From assembly GCA_011319805.1 (NCBI GenBank), contig SJRY01000080.1, positions 124,001 to 188,000 on the forward strand: a stretch of 64,000 nt of DNA, read 5' to 3'. The notes beneath the pieces were generated by a model. It was not told the DNA's origin, made no database searches, and saw only the letters and a program-made list of their open reading frames with translations. The translations under genes were made by a program, and so were the position numbers. Shown piece by piece: positions 1 to 13,101 of the stretch (position 1 is its first letter; each line of letters opens with the position of its first letter). The stretch is from Macrocybe gigantea. Its lineage: Eukaryota > Basidiomycota > Agaricomycetes > Agaricales > Callistosporiaceae.

Positions 1-1752
1 ATTTTGCGTCCGAGCTAAAAGCATTGGTCGACGATTGCGACAAAATCATCTCCTTCCCTCCCGGTCATGTATACGACAGCCGCGACCAGTCGACCACCCG
101 TTATTATCAGCCATCGTGGTGGGACGGCGACGATGAGACCCTCCAAGACAATATACCCACGAAACCGGCAGACCTCACACGACTTCGCGAAACTCTCGAA
201 GATGCGGTCCGCAAACGTCTCATGTCCGAAGTACCATATGGCGTCCTTTTAAGCGGCGGGCTGGACAGCAGCTTGATCGCGGCCATTGCCTCCCGGGAGA
301 CGGAGAAAGTGGCGCAGGCCCAGTATGAACTCCGCCAGAAAAAATTACAAGAAGCAGCCAGCGGACCACCGACTCCTACGCCCCGTCTCGTCAACGAACA
401 GGGTATGCGGATCTTCACCGGCTTGAATTTGAACTCACTTTCAGACTCCGTCGATAGCTACCCTCGTTGCCTGGCCGCAACTGCATTCGTTTTCGATCGG
501 CCTTGAAAACTCCCCCGATCTCTTGGCGGCTCGGAAAGTCGCGCACTATCTGGGGACCGTGCACCATGAATATGTTTTCACTGTGCAAGAGGGTCTAGAT
601 GCCATTCCAGACGTGATTTATCACCTTGAGACATACGACGTCACGACCGTGCGCGCCAGCACTCCAATGTACCTTTTGAGTCGCAAGATCAAAGCCATGG
701 GAGTGAAAATGGTTCTTAGCGGCGAAGGAAGCGACGAAATATTTGGAGGTCATCACACTATACAAGGATGTTGACAATAACCTGACGATATTCTCTGTCC
801 AGGCTACCTATACTTTCACGCCGCGCCAGACAGTAGATCGTTCCACCAGGAATCTGTGCGTCGTGTCAAGAACCTGCATACGTCCGATTGCTTGCGTGCT
901 AACAAGCGAGTGTTTTCTTTGCCTATCTTTGCATCATGCTCAACCCTCACACAATAGGTCTACAATGGCATGGGGCCTGGAGGCCCGCGTCCCGTTCCTC
1001 GACAAAGCGTTCCTCGACGTGGCGATGAACATCGACCCGAAGGAAAAAATGTTCAGCAAGGGGTTGACCCAGGAGGTTGATGAAGACGGGTGCCCAAGGA
1101 TGGAGAAGGTATGGGAATGTCCGCGAAATGACGCCAGCGATCGGCCTCACTTTGCTTTCCAGTATATTATCCGAAAAGCGTTTGATTGCTCGCCAGACGG
1201 CAAGGCTAGCTTCCATCACAGCCATGTTTCTGCCCATATAGACTGATTACTCTGCCTTCAGCCATACCTTCCGCGTTCCATATTATGGAGGCAGAAGGAG
1301 CAGTTTTCGGACGGCGTTGGATATTCCTGGATTGACGGGTAGGATAGAATTCCAGCTACACGTTGGCAAGATCATTGAGCTCATGTCGCCAAAAGGATCA
1401 AGGATCACGCCAACGCGGTCGTATCTGACGAAGCTTTCTCCAAGCGCATCGAACGCTGGCCAGAAGACGCGCCTGATACCAAGGAAGCGTATTATATCCG
1501 AGAAATCTTCGACAGTGAGTCCGCGGCATTGATTGTGGCGTTGATCCCCCTCCTAATATCCTGCACTTCAGGTCTCTACCCTTCAGAAGCCGCTGCAAAG
1601 ACAGCCGTCCGGTGAGCCATAATTTGCTCAAGCTCCTTGCATATAATTTCTCATACTTTTTCAGATGGATACCTCGAGGCGACTGGGGTTGCTCGCCAGA
1701 TCCCAGCGGAAGGAGCGTCAGCATTCACAACGCGGCGTACAAGACGGATTAA
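1..1752 (+). CDS. ASN1: Asparagine synthetase (glutamine-hydrolysing), 5' partial
   Basis: This gene makes asparagine from aspartate, glutamine and ATP in the cytosol. The window holds the end of the N-terminal glutaminase domain and the whole synthetase domain; the start codon and catalytic Cys2 lie upstream. The ATP-pyrophosphatase P-loop is visible as [10 protein letters not shown] at about 245-275, followed by [22 protein letters not shown] and [11 protein letters not shown], all strongly conserved in the family. Checked introns are 403-457 (canonical, reads [11 protein letters not shown] across the join), 906-957 and 1205-1261; the last two have GC donors. The protein ends with [12 protein letters not shown] and a TAA. 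A seeming frame break near 450 disappears once intron 403-457 is removed. Confidence is high. Confidence 0.95.
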
Positions 1753-2046
1753 ATGGATGTTGCTAGCACTGTACAGAGTGTTCCGGTCATGCTGGGTAAC
1801 CAGTTAGACATATTTAGGGAAGGACGGAAATACTGGTGCATCAATAAGAATGGTTTTGTATAACCTTTGTTCATAAAGGAAAGTAAGCATGCGGCGAACG
1901 GTTGGCGTGCCAGAATGAGAGGTAACGAAGAGCGAAAATGGGAAGAGGAAAAGGAAGGATGGCAGTTGCGTGAAGAACGAGATAGACAGCAAGGGGTAAT
2001 ATTTAATTGATGGGAATATTATAAGCCATGGGTTGCAGGAAGAGGT

Positions 2047-5000
2047 CTACGATTCCGTTAGAGAAGGGTCATTTGCGAGCATCTGGCGGTATAGGCCCAC
2101 ACCCGAGTCTTCGGATGGTGCAGGAGACGAGACACTTTTGGCGGGTATAGTTGAGCGCGTGGCAGCGCTAGTCTGAGATGTGTTGCGTGTTCGCTTTGGA
2201 GGCGGCGTTCGCGTCGTGGCGTCCCACGCTGGACGAGTAATGGTAGCTTTAGCGTAATTTGGACCGTCCTCCGAGGTCGGCGCTTTCCGAACGGTCGGCG
2301 TCGCTGTTTGAGCCCTTCGACTGGCGGGCCGAGCAGCACCATGAGGACTTTCGGTCGAAACCAGCCGCGTTCCGAACTTTGCATTTGCTGATGACTCTCG
2401 GCCATAGGAAGCAGTCGGTGTCGCTCTGCGTAGTTGTGATCCTGCGCGGCCCTTCAGGACTGGCTTTTGAACTGTGATCTTGTCTGCTCCCCAGTACGAG
2501 AAACTCATTTTACTCTTCTTGTCGGAATCATCAGAGTCGCCGTCTTCATCGTCTTCATTCGGTAGCGGTACGATTCTTGGTTGATGACGTGCTTGTACGC
2601 TAGAACGTACAACGCTGCAGCGAAAATGAGCACAACCGGGCGAGGTAAGGGTCGGGTGTTTAAACTTACTCTTCCATAGACACGACGCCTTCGCGCGGCT
2701 GCATGACGTCGCCGATGGCCCAGGTTTCGATCTTGACAATTTCAGCATCGGACGCGTTCGAATATCGGATCGATCAAAACACTCACCTTTGTGAACTTGT
2801 AAAGGTTGCGCGGTTTCGTATACGCGTTCCGACGCCCGGTAGTAGCATACTTCGCCTTACCTTGGAGTTCAGGTAGGGAATTTGTTCGAGAGTTCGTGCC
2901 TGCGACCATGGGTAGCGATGTCGTCCCAGTTCGCTGGCACTGTAAAACGACGTCGTTGAACACGACGAGCCAGAGATCTTTCTTCCCTCCCATTCCTCCA
3001 GAATGGAGAACATCGCTCAGACGCTTGAACGACGACCTGCCCCTCACGCCTTTGTTATTTACGACAGGAGGGGGTGACGAAGGCTTCGCCGTGGCGGCGG
3101 TGGGATTGAGCGAAGGACAAGGTCGTTCCTCCAGCAACACCCGAGACGGCTTGGGCAGTGCCAGCTGCTTGACTTTCTCCAGCCCCTCAATCCGCGCAAA
3201 GACGTCTCTGGTTTTGTCGCGTTCTTCCTTCTGGATCTTCTCGTCCTCAATACTTCGCACTATCGTCTCGACCTCGGCCACCATCTGCAGCGTGCTCTCG
3301 TACTCAAATGTACTGGGATCCGTATGAAAGAGGAGATTCTGGAAAAGAAGGGGATATTTCAAAAGCCTTTGGAAAGGCTTGGAAAGGGTGATTGCTAGGC
3401 CGGTTTCGCCTTTATCCGCAGCATCTTCCTCCAACTTTTGGAGGAACTTGCAGACTTTCTGCCACTCTTCCGCATCTTGCTTTTTCGGCTTCTTCGTCGA
3501 GATGTTCTGCAACGCGGCGTCGACCTGCTCTAAAGCTCTTTCTAGATGTAGGACATATGTGGCGTAACCTTGAAAGATGTCGGACTAGGCGCGATTGTTC
3601 AGTGAATACAACAGGATGCGGAAAAAAAAAGGGGGGGCTCAAAGTACTGACATTGGCTACGAACACGTCCGCAAGGGAACGTACCAAAGGAAATTGATCA
3701 TCGTAACGCTTCTTTAGGGCCCCAGACAGTCGTTTGTGACCTTCGAGGACTCCGTTGTCAATGACTTCGAGGCAAATACGAAGGTCATCTGGAATTTGAC
3801 GTGGAGCCAGGTAGCTACCGAATACGGCGTCAGATGATGTCTGGCTTTTCTTGAGCTTCCTGAGCATGCCACGCTTCTGCGACGGGGAAGAATCTTGACC
3901 CTGGCTGTATTTACGTTCGCGGTCGCGTTCACGTTCCCGATCGATGGCAGTGGCTTGACGGCCCAGCGAGGTTGTCGATGCAGACATCTGAGTGCGAGGT
4001 GGCGGGGGCAATGAGTGATGGGACTTGGATGGGAATGGCACTGCAGCAAGGCGCCCTCCGGTTCGAGAGGCAGCTGAACGATATGGCGATCGAGGATGGT
4101 CCGCCTTCGATATCGGTGATGACGCGCCTATTCTTCTCGACGACGCGGGGTAAGCATCATCATGCTCTTCGTCCGTTTCTAGGGAGTCACCATCAATGTT
4201 AGGCGTGTCCTTGTTTCTCGCCGATGACGTTGCAGATGCGGGCGCGCCAATAGACGGAGTGGGAGACATGAAGCGAGCAGCGATCGGCGGCAGATGGTCA
4301 CCAGACTCGGTCGTTGGAGATTCCGAACGATAGTAATCGTAATCTAAATTTGGAGTCGACGAGGCCGGAGAGACCGCTGAGGCCGCGAAGGGATGCAAAA
4401 GGGGATCTATGAACGTCTCCTTCATCTTGACAAGTTCTTGTACGTATCTGTCATGAGAGCGGGGATCTGTACACGGCCGACTACGGAGTCAAGAGGAGCG
4501 CACCTATCTTCGCTGGAAATAATTTCGAACAGGACTTCCTGCCTAGTGCGCTCCCGGGAGCCAAGGTTAGAGACGAGATCTTCCTCCGTCACTTCGCTCC
4601 AGGACGTGGCAGCGAGGATGCGACTGCTGCTACCGGCAGACATCTGAGAGTAGGGGGTGCCGGATCGAAGGGATGACGCGGAGACATCTTGTTTACTGAG
4701 ATAAGGGGACGTTGCGCGTATAGAGGTGGCCTTGGCCGACGCCTTGGCGTTGAGATCGGTCTTGGAGGAAGAGGGTGCGGTGGAGACCGAAGCTCTGTCG
4801 TGGGTCGCTTGAAAACGCGTCACGTTGGTCTTCAATGGAGCAGAGACGCTCTGCGGGGCAGTGCCTGGGGCATCTGGCAGGGCCCTTTCCATGTTCATGG
4901 GTGTTGGTGTGGGCGGCGGTGATATGAAGGCGACTTTTTTCTGGACATCACTGACGGTGGGTTGGCTCAATGAGCCGTTTGCGGGCTTCCTCGAAGGGGG

Positions 5001-5372
5001 CGCCAAAGTCTCTTGTTCGACAGGGCGGGGAGGGGGGGGCAGAGGAGCGGGTTCGGGCGGCGGCTTCACGGGAGGTAAAGGTTGGGATGCAGGGAGCGGT
5101 GTTGGTGTCGAAGGGGTCGAGCTGGACAGGACGGGCTCTTCGATTGGAGGCAAGGGACGTGTAGAGAGCGGGGCGGTGAAGGGGGCGGCGAGTTCAGGCA
5201 GGGGCTTGAAGGAGGGTAAGTTAGTTGGCGTTGGCGTTGGCACAGGGCGCTGGGGTTCTTCCGGTGGCCAAGGGCGGAGAGGCGGGAACTTTTCCTTCTG
5301 GACGACGGGGGAGTCTTTGTCCTTGTCCTTTGGAGGACCGCCGATGTGAAGACGGTGAAGAAAGGCCTTCAT
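2047..5372 (-). CDS. Rho guanine nucleotide exchange factor (DH-PH domains)
   Basis: This is a multi-exon gene for a Dbl-type activator of Rho GTPases. The N-terminal 300 residues or so are proline/serine-rich (many PPP runs) and likely disordered. The DH domain starts near 4530 with TRQEVLFEIISSEDRY and includes FIDPLLHP and the signature helix SKPFQRLLKYPLLFQNLL near 3360. A PH-like domain follows (DLWLVVFNDVVLQCQR, NLYKFTKV, near 2960-2780). The C-terminal tail is serine- and threonine-rich and basic. I chose the start MKAFLHRLHIGG at 5372 because an upstream in-frame methionine at 5468 would run into the divergent neighbour. Fungal CDC24/Rom2-type GEFs act at sites of polar growth; which GTPase this one uses cannot be told from the sequence. 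Confidence 0.85.
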
Positions 5373-5466
5373 GGAGAGCAGAAGTCGTCGTCGTCGTCGT
5401 CGGGGCGATGGCTGTGGCAGGCAGTCCAAGTTTGCTCGACTAAACGCCTCGTGGGAACCTCGTGTC
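5373..5466. promoter_or_regulatory. 94-bp divergent promoter with a GTC trinucleotide run
   Basis: The start codons of the RhoGEF (minus strand) and the methyltransferase (plus strand) are only 94 bp apart. The gap contains a perfect GTC trinucleotide run at about 5384-5402. Both 5' untranslated regions and any core promoter must share this stretch, so transcription probably starts inside the neighbouring coding region on at least one side. That is inference from the spacing. Confidence 0.45.
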
Positions 5467-6304
5467 ATGGCATGCCTCCCCGCTCATCGCACCAAGCACA
5501 TTCCCGTCCTCAGCTACCCCTTTCGACATGCAGTCTTTCAACTGGCTCAGCGCGATGACGGCCAAAGCAACGGCACTGCCCTGTGGCTCGGCGCCCAGTG
5601 TCTCTCGCTCTACCTTGCCGCGCTATACGGCCGCTCAGAAAAACACCACAAGGTCGTCGAGCTAGGTAGTGGCATCGGCCTCACCACGTAAGGATTCCCG
5701 ATCGTCCATCGATTGACTGCGTCATCTCCTCTGCAGTCTGGCCTTGTGCTCCCTCGGCTGCCACGTCGTCGCTACTGACATCCGTCCCGTCATCTCTTCC
5801 GTTCTTCGACATAACATCAGCGTCAACTCGCCAGAGCTACCCGGTATCGTCCAGGTGCGCGAGCTCGATTGGACCGTTCCACCGGCGGAATGGACCTGGG
5901 ACGATCCTGACGTCATCGCCAGCCATTGCCCTCCGTCAGCTCCCCCTGCCTCCTCCGCGGCAGAGTTTCTGGCGCCTCCATTCGATGTGATCTGCACTGC
6001 GGACACGGTCTATGAGCGCGCCCTCGTCCAGCCTCTGCTGCGATCACTTCATGCTCTTTGCATGCGTTCACTCCAAGCGTCGTCCCGTGCACCTCCTGTT
6101 TACCTCTGCATCGAAAGGCGCGATCCCCAGCTTCTCGATCAAGCCTTGGACAACGCACGCCATGACTGGTTTGAAAATGTAGTTCGGATTCCTCACAAGA
6201 AGCTGACCCGAGCCTTGGACAAGGGCGGTATCAAATGGGCGCGTGACGATTGGGAGGACATTGAAATCTGGAAATTCACCTCTCCACGTCATCCAGAAGC
6301 GTAG
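5467..6304 (+). CDS. METTL21-like protein-lysine methyltransferase
   Basis: Two exons (5467-5687 and 5737-6304, intron 49 nt) give a 262-residue protein. It belongs to the Methyltransf_16 group of class I SAM-dependent enzymes that methylate lysines of translation factors and chaperones. SAM-binding motif I reads VVELGSGIGLTTLAL across the splice junction, motif II is CHVVATDI, and the post-motif is VICTADTVYE, matching the D-x-x-Y signature of the family. The length is normal for the group. The protein substrate cannot be predicted from sequence. It is transcribed away from the RhoGEF. Confidence 0.82.
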
Positions 6305-6592
6305 ATACAATAAAGAAAGGCTGCTGTGAATGATATATACACCGCCACACACGCAGACGCCCTCTGTCTCTCTCCTTCGTACAAGCGTGAATGTGCCTTG
6401 AATGTTCGTGACTTTGCGCATATGCAACTCGATGAACATCGGCGTCAGGATTGTCTTGATCCGTGATAAGTGTTGCGGTCCGTCTGAACGTTTCAGCGCT
6501 CACCCGTCGAGGCCCGCTGTCCTTTCGTCTGGCTCCGTATCTTCTCTTCTCGTAGCCACCAGCTCTAGCGACCGATCGAATCCATGGCTCGA

Positions 6593-7232
6593 CTAGGGAC
6601 GCAATCGATCGTGAAGGCCCGTCCTTCGGCTAAGGTATGGGAGAGACCGACGCACCAGATCTCTCCACGTCTCTTCCTCGTCGTTCTCAGTCTGCAGCTG
6701 GTATATCTGCAGAAAGCCCTTGAAGCTGCGACCAAAGGGAGAAACAAAATGCTCGTTACTCCGAGCCGCGCGCTGACAGAGACAAAGGAGCAAAACCCGC
6801 AGCACCTACGTGAGACCTCCGTCGTCCGTCACGTCCAGAAACTCGACGAGCTCGTCCTTTGTCTCTTGTGAGAACGGGACGCCGTTCGTGTCCCTCGCCC
6901 ACGCATCCAAGCCCTCTGGCGAGAGGTATGCATTGGGAGGTGGCGTCAGCAGCGTCGGGAGCCTGTCTCCTGCCTTGGGCCTGGGAACGCAGTACTTTGC
7001 AAATATATGCTTCAGGCAGGTCTCAAACTGAAAAGACACGCGGCGAGTCAGTTTTCAAAGGCAGGTTTCTGGATCGGCTTTTGAGAATGGCGCATGCCTG
7101 ATCAGAGATGGCACCGTCGTCGTCGAGCAGCTGAACACCTGCGTCCGGGGGATTCCTACGGCCTTGGATTGAGGCAGGTTCTGGAGTTTCGGGACGTGGC
7201 GACGCTGCTCCAGACTCTGGGCCGTGGTACAT
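6593..7232 (-). CDS. Small EF-hand-like conserved fungal protein
   Basis: Three exons (7232-7098, 7027-6810, 6725-6593) join in phase into a 161-residue protein. The middle contains KDELVEFLDVTDDGGLTFKGF: a helix-loop-helix with an EF-like loop beginning DVTDDGG, but with glycine where the last Ca ligand (Glu) should be, so calcium binding is doubtful. It is followed by the strongly conserved-looking stretch QIYQLQTENDEEETW. The first intron (7028-7097) has a GC-AG border; the canonical reading would break the frame. The extreme C-terminus after EETWRDL is less certain. I do not know its function. It lies head-to-head with PRP28, 85 bp apart. Confidence 0.6.
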
Positions 7233-7317
7233 GGAGAAAAAAACGGTCGAGGAGGAGTTGTGAAAAGGAAATTTGCTATCACGTGATATTTCGCAACTAT
7301 ATTCCAGCCACTTCATC

Positions 7318-10075
7318 ATGGCGAAACGTGCGGAACCGCTCTCTATCGAAGTGTTGCTGCAGAAGCAAAAAGAGGAAAAAGAGGCGGCATCTAGGGTACG
7401 TCGCAGCTACATTATTTTGAGCCATCCATCGCTGAAACTTCTTCTGCAGCCTAAATTCCTTTCGAAAGAGGAACGAGCAAGGCTTGCGATAGCGAAGCGC
7501 GCGCAAGAGATCAAGGATGAAAGGGAGCGGGAAGAGCAGGCGCGACGAGACCGAGAAGCGCTTGAGCGGGATGCTGAAGAGCTGAGACAGAAAGAACGCA
7601 GCCAGAGGCGATGTCTGTCGTCCATTCCCCATTCGACGCCGTACTGACATCTCGCAGTCGATGACAGGTACGCACCGTCAGATCGCGAGCGCGAGCGAGA
7701 GCGGTATAGCCGCAGAGACAGAGATGGAAGGGGCGGACGCGGTCCTGCGTCGGAGGACCGCCGATCGCGCAACGGGTTTGAAAACGTGCCAACAGCGCCC
7801 CGAGCAGACCGCAACAAGACGATGCCGCCTCCACAAGCGCCTGCGTCCGCTCAGGCAGATTCGTCGTCGACGTACGTGCCACCGATGACGGACACGGACT
7901 TGTCTGCGATCCGGTCGCGGTATCTTGGAGTGGACAAGAAGAAGCGCAAGATCCGCAAGATGAACGACCGCAAGTTTGTGTTTGACTGGGACGTGCAAGA
8001 CGACACGTTTGCGGAGGATTCGCCGGTCGCGTTGGGGACGAACAGGCAGGGCGCGCAGGTGATGTTTGGGCGCGGGCACATCGCAGGCATGGACGATGGC
8101 AGTGGTGGGCCAGGTCAGCGTAGGGTGGGGACGGACGTACACCTGGCGGACGCATTGGAACGACGAAAAGCGGCCAAGGCGGGTTTGGATGAGCGGCATT
8201 GGACGGAGAAGCCACTGGCGGACATGAAGGAGCGCGATTGGCGCATTTTCAGGGAGGACTTTAGCATTTCTGCCCGAGGCGAGTGCATTCTCGACTGTAC
8301 ACTGCTATATGGACTACTAAAGCTACATACAAGGTGGCAACATTCCTCACCCTCTACGGTCTTGGGTCGAGTCGGACATTCCTCAGCCCATACTGGAGTG
8401 CATTGAGAGGATCGGATATAAGGAGCCTTCGCCGATCCAACGGCAGGCGATCCCTATCGGACTGCAGAACCGTGATATTATTGGAATTGCAGAAACAGGT
8501 AAGGTCGAGTCACTGCCTCTTCTCGGCGCTTTCTCTTAATGCTTACCTTTTTTTTTCCCCCCTTGCCAAGGATCGGGCAAGACGGCGGCGTTTGTGATTC
8601 CCATGCTAGCGTTCATCTCAAAGCTTCCTCCTTTTACGGACGAGAACAGGCATTTGGGACCGTATGCGCTGATCTTGGCGCCGACACGTGAACTGGCACA
8701 GCAAATTGAGAGCGAAGCTAAAAAGTTTGCATCGCCTCTTGGGCACAAGTGCGTGTCCATCGTCGGAGGGGTGAGTTTACAGCCCAAAAAAAAAATTTTT
8801 TTTAGCATTAGTGCGGTCTTGGCGGACTGACGTGCCCTTGCTCGGTTTGTAGAGAGCAGTGGAGGAGCAGCAATTCAATCTGCGGGAGGGAGCCGAGATG
8901 ATCATTGCGACGCCTGGACGATTACGCGATGTGATCGAGCGACATGTCCTTGTGCTGTCGCAGTGCCGGTACGTGGTGATGGATGAAGCTGACCGGATGG
9001 TGCACCTTGGATTTGAGGCGGACTTGACGTTCATACTGGATGCGCTGCCGTCGGAGACGATGGAAGGGGAGGATACGGGAGAGCAGATGGACGTGGACGG
9101 AGAGACGATGGTGAAAAAGGGGCGAACGCGGGTGACGACGCTATTTTCGGCGACGATGCCGCCGCCGGTGGAGCGGCTGGCGCGAAAATATCTCAAGAAG
9201 CCGGCCGTGATCACGATCGGAGAGGCCGGACGGGCTGTGGACACGGTGGAGCAGCGGGTCGAGTTTATCCACGGAGACGAAAAGAAAAAGTGGGTGATGG
9301 GACTCGTTGGTGTGCTGGCGATGCTGACGATTCTGACAGACAAAGACTGCTGGAGATTCTCAACAGTGGACAGTATGCGTCGCCGATCATTGTGTTTGTT
9401 AACCAGAAGAAGACGGCAGACATGGTGGCCAAGGACTTGTCACGAGCTGGGGTGAGTGTGTTTGGTTTGGGCCTGGTTTCTGGGAGCGTGTGAACCTGAC
9501 TTGATGTAGTGGAGTGCTTCGACGTTGCACTCGGGTAAGAACCAAGAGCAACGTGAGGCATCGCTACAAGCGCTGCGGAGCGGAGAGGCGGACGTGCTGG
9601 TGGCGACGGACCTGGCTGGTCGGGGTATTGATGTTCAGGACGTTAGCCTTGTGGTGAATTTCCAGATGGCGGGCACGATAGAGGCGTATGTGCACCGGAT
9701 CGGTAAGGATCGGATTTTTTATTTTTTATTTTTTACGTTCTGGTAGATGGTTTGGCTGAGTCGGGGTCTCAGGACGGACTGGCCGAGCGGGCAAGATGGG
9801 GACAGCCATCACGTTCCTGACGAATGATGATGACGAGGTCATGTGGGTCATGTTTTTTTTTTATGTTAAGAATTTATTGACTGTTGGTTCAGGTACGATC
9901 TCAAGCAAGGCAAGACTCTTCTCCAAAGCGGATGGATTTGATGCTTATTTTTTGCCCAGAAATTGCAAAGAGCCCGGTATCCAAAGTATCGATGGAACTT
10001 GCCAAGCACGAAGCGGCCCAACACAGGGTATCACGAGAAATGAAAAGGAAACGGGATGGAGAGGACCAAGGATAA
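7318..10075 (+). CDS. PRP28: Pre-mRNA-splicing DEAD-box RNA helicase PRP28 (DDX23/U5-100K)
   Basis: This is the U5 snRNP helicase that displaces U1 from the 5' splice site. The start [17 protein letters not shown] and the arginine/acidic-rich N-terminal region match PRP28, as does the segment [15 protein letters not shown]. Helicase motifs appear in order: Q motif [23 protein letters not shown], Ia [14 protein letters not shown] near 8983, [40 protein letters not shown]. At least eight exons are needed. The intron at 8279-8333 has a GC donor (GAG|GCGAGT) with a textbook CTACTAA branch site. The last exon ends [10 protein letters not shown]. The gene is expected to be essential and is complete here. 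Confidence 0.93.
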
Positions 10076-10157
10076 GTCTAAGTGTCTTGGCGGGAATGGA
10101 GCCGATTAGTCAAAAGTGATTTTTAAATAAATAATAATATAATTTTTAGTGTGATCA

Positions 10158-12601
10158 ATGCTGTCCAGTCGCAGTCTGTCCCAACTCCTCTCTCAATCCA
10201 TCTCTCTTCAGACCATGGCTGCTCCTCAGCCTGTAAGAAGGTCGTCCTCTCCAGAGGCATTCAAACATGGCCCTCTTCATGATCTCAAACGTTTCCTAAA
10301 TCATCATATCCCACACCCTCACCACCACACCGCCCCCGTCTCTCCCCGTCATCACCATCAACCCGAGCCCGGTTCGCCTTCTTCTCCTCCTCGCCCTGAC
10401 CGCTTCCCCGCCTTTATTCGCAAGGACAAGCATGCCATCAAACAGAGCAAAGACAGAACACCTTCCCCGCCCCTCTCTAGCAACGAGTCCGACCAGCACC
10501 ACCCACACCATCACCACTACCATCTTCACCCTCACCACCACTCTCCGCCCCACTCTCAACCTCAGCCTCCCTCTCCGAGGACGTCTGGACTTGCAACCCC
10601 GTCCATGACAAACCTCCGAGGCGTCATCACTCAGGCCCACTTGTCCAAAAAGTATGGCAAAATGGGCAGGGTCCTCGGCAGTGGTGCAGGAGGCACAGTC
10701 CGACTCATCAAGTCTAGCGCAAAGCACGGCGGATGCGTTTACGCAGTCAAAGAGTTTCGTCCTAAACGCGTCGGCGAATCTGAGAAGGAGTACCAGAAAA
10801 AGGTCACCGCAGAGTTTTGTGTCGGATCTACGCTCAAGCATCCCAACATCATCGAGACCGTCGACATCATTTCCGACCACGGCCACTACTACGAGGTGAG
10901 TCTAAATTAGCGACGTCACCCCTTCCACCCTTCCTTCTTCTTTTTTTCCCCCCTCGTTTTGCCGACACTCGTCTCGAAAAGGTTATGGAATATGCGCCCT
11001 ACGATCTCTTCAGCGTCGTCATGACCGGTAAAATGTGCCGTCCCGAGATCTACTGCGTCTTTCGCCAAATTTGCGACGGCGTAGAGTATCTCCACGAGAT
11101 TGGCCTTGCTCACCGTGACCTCAAACTCGACAACTGCGTCATGACCGTCGACAATATCGTCAAGATCATCGACTTTGGCACCGCAACTGTCTTCCATTAC
11201 CCAGGAAAGGCTCACACACCCGCCACTGGCGTCGTCGGAAGTGATCCTTATCTCGCACCAGAAGTTCTCTCCAGCGAGTCCTACGACCCCAGAAAAACAG
11301 ATGTTTGGAGCGTAGCCATCATTTTCATGTGCATGATCCTCAGGCGCTTCCCTTGGAAGATCCCAGATCCAAAGACCGATCCTTCTTTCCGCGCGTTCGT
11401 AAAGGCCCACCCAGACCTGTCCGAAAAGCCGCCATCCAAGCCCTCCAAGGAGTCAGAAGAGCCCACTCAGCCTCGAAAGCCACCCGTCCGCGGTGCCACC
11501 TTGCCCGTTTCTCTCGACGTCCCGAACAAGGAAGCCGTCCCGCCTCGCCCGTCCAGCGCCGGTGGTCAGCACCACAAAGGCGCAAAGGCCCAGCATCAAC
11601 GGCAGCGGTCCCATCCTCACGACCACGAAGGGCATGCCTCCAGCACCACCAATTCTTCCGAGACCACCTCTATCCTCACTTCCTCTGACGGTGCTTCCGA
11701 ATCAACGGCCATCACCGATCCGCCCTCCCGACTCGCCAGCCGACCTGCTGACGCTGCATCTTCTCCTCTCACGACTCCCACTGCCAAGCCGAACAACCAC
11801 CTCTCGGTCGATGAGGCCTTGAACGCTCGTTTCGAAGAGTCTCTTTCCACCCACGGCATCACCTCACGCAGCATGGCAACCCTCCCTGTGATGAGCAGCA
11901 GCACCGTCCGCCGTCCGGAGAATGAGCGTGACATGGATCCCTCCGTCCTCATCTTTTCCCGCCCCGGCCAGTCTACAGAGTCGCTGCCTTCGAGCCCCAT
12001 TCCCAAACCTTACATCGACGAGGCGCCGCACATGCTGTCCATCCACGAACCGCTCACCTTGACCGTCCGGGAGCAAACGACGGCCGCAGCGCCTGCTCCA
12101 TCCCCATCGAAACCAAAGGCGCCCGAGAACAAGGTCCTCAGGCCGGTGCAGATCGCAGAGGGCATGCAGCGCCAGCGCACTGACAGTGTAACGACTTTCC
12201 ACGGCGGCGGCGCCGAGTCCATCTTCCGCCTCTTACCGCGCGAGACGCGTCCGGCGCTCCGCCGCATGCTCTATGTCGAGCCGTCCTCGCGCTGCACGCT
12301 CACTGACCTCCTCAAGGGCAAGGGCAAGATCAGCGTTCTCCTCTGCGGCTGCGTGCGAGATGGCCGCGTCGGGCCCAACACAGAGGGCGCCTCGATCCTG
12401 TCCTCGTCCTCTTCCGGCGTCGAGACGTCACCAGGCGGTCATTGTGTGGATCACGATGACTGGGGGTCGGAGGACGAAGACGATGGCGACGAATGGCTGC
12501 GGAGTATTGTGCCTTGCTCACGGCCCGGCGCCATACCAGACCACCCGCACACCAAGGTCCCCGTTGACGAAAAGAAGCCAGGTAAACGCAGGTTCTTTTA
12601 A
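10158..12601 (+). CDS. HAL4/SAT4 (NPR-family) serine/threonine protein kinase
   Basis: Two exons (10158-10895 and 10982-12601; intron 86 nt) encode 785 residues. The first 150 residues are rich in His, Pro and Ser. The kinase domain shows the glycine loop [18 protein letters not shown] (ATP lysine), HRDLKLDN (catalytic loop), IDFGTATVF and [11 protein letters not shown]. The architecture and the [11 protein letters not shown] stretch resemble the fungal HAL4/SAT4/NPR1 kinases that stabilise potassium and nutrient transporters at the plasma membrane. A roughly 270-residue Ser/Pro-rich insert splits the kinase domain after the PWKIPDP motif, and the final lobe resumes at [17 protein letters not shown] second in-frame methionine at 10215 is an alternative start. 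The exact orthologue is uncertain. Confidence 0.85.
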
Positions 12602-13101
12602 TCGCACGATATTGGCTCCTCTCTATTCATATGTCCGAAATGATCCTTGTCTCCTTTTGTTTCGACAATGTAGTCATGACACCGCAAACGTCTTATCTAT
12701 TGTTCCCTTCTTTGCTCTTCTTCCTTCATTTCATTTTTTTTTCTGCATCGTTTCGTTTGGCGACACGTCTTTTACTCTTCAACGTCATGTCGCACGCGGC
12801 TTTCTCAAAAGACCCGTGGACTTGGACGCTACGTTTCAATGTTCTAATATGAATGTACGAAAGCACGAAAAGTGGACGATGGGTTCCTTTCTTCCTTCTG
12901 CCCACCCCTCGCTTTGGTAAATTTCTCCTCAACCGTTGTCCATAATATATTCATTATAGCTACAGTTTAGATCAAAATTGTACTAATCCCTATCATCTGA
13001 CATATATATTTATATGGCTGGCTTCAACGCACTCGGAAAGAACCGCCAAAAAAATTTGAATTATACAAGCACGTCTAGATGCCGACAGCACAATATGGGA
13101 T
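12602..13101. other. 500-bp gap between convergent genes
   Basis: This stretch lies between the stops of the kinase and Yos9. It is T-rich near 12715-12760 and A/T-rich near 12945-13020, as expected for facing 3' untranslated regions. I see no coding stretch or RNA gene that I can support. Confidence 0.5.

Noticed and set aside
400..520. Apparent frameshift in asparagine synthetase between NEQ and [11 protein letters not shown]
   Set aside because: A canonical intron at 403-457 (GTATGC to GATAG) restores the frame exactly and gives [11 protein letters not shown].
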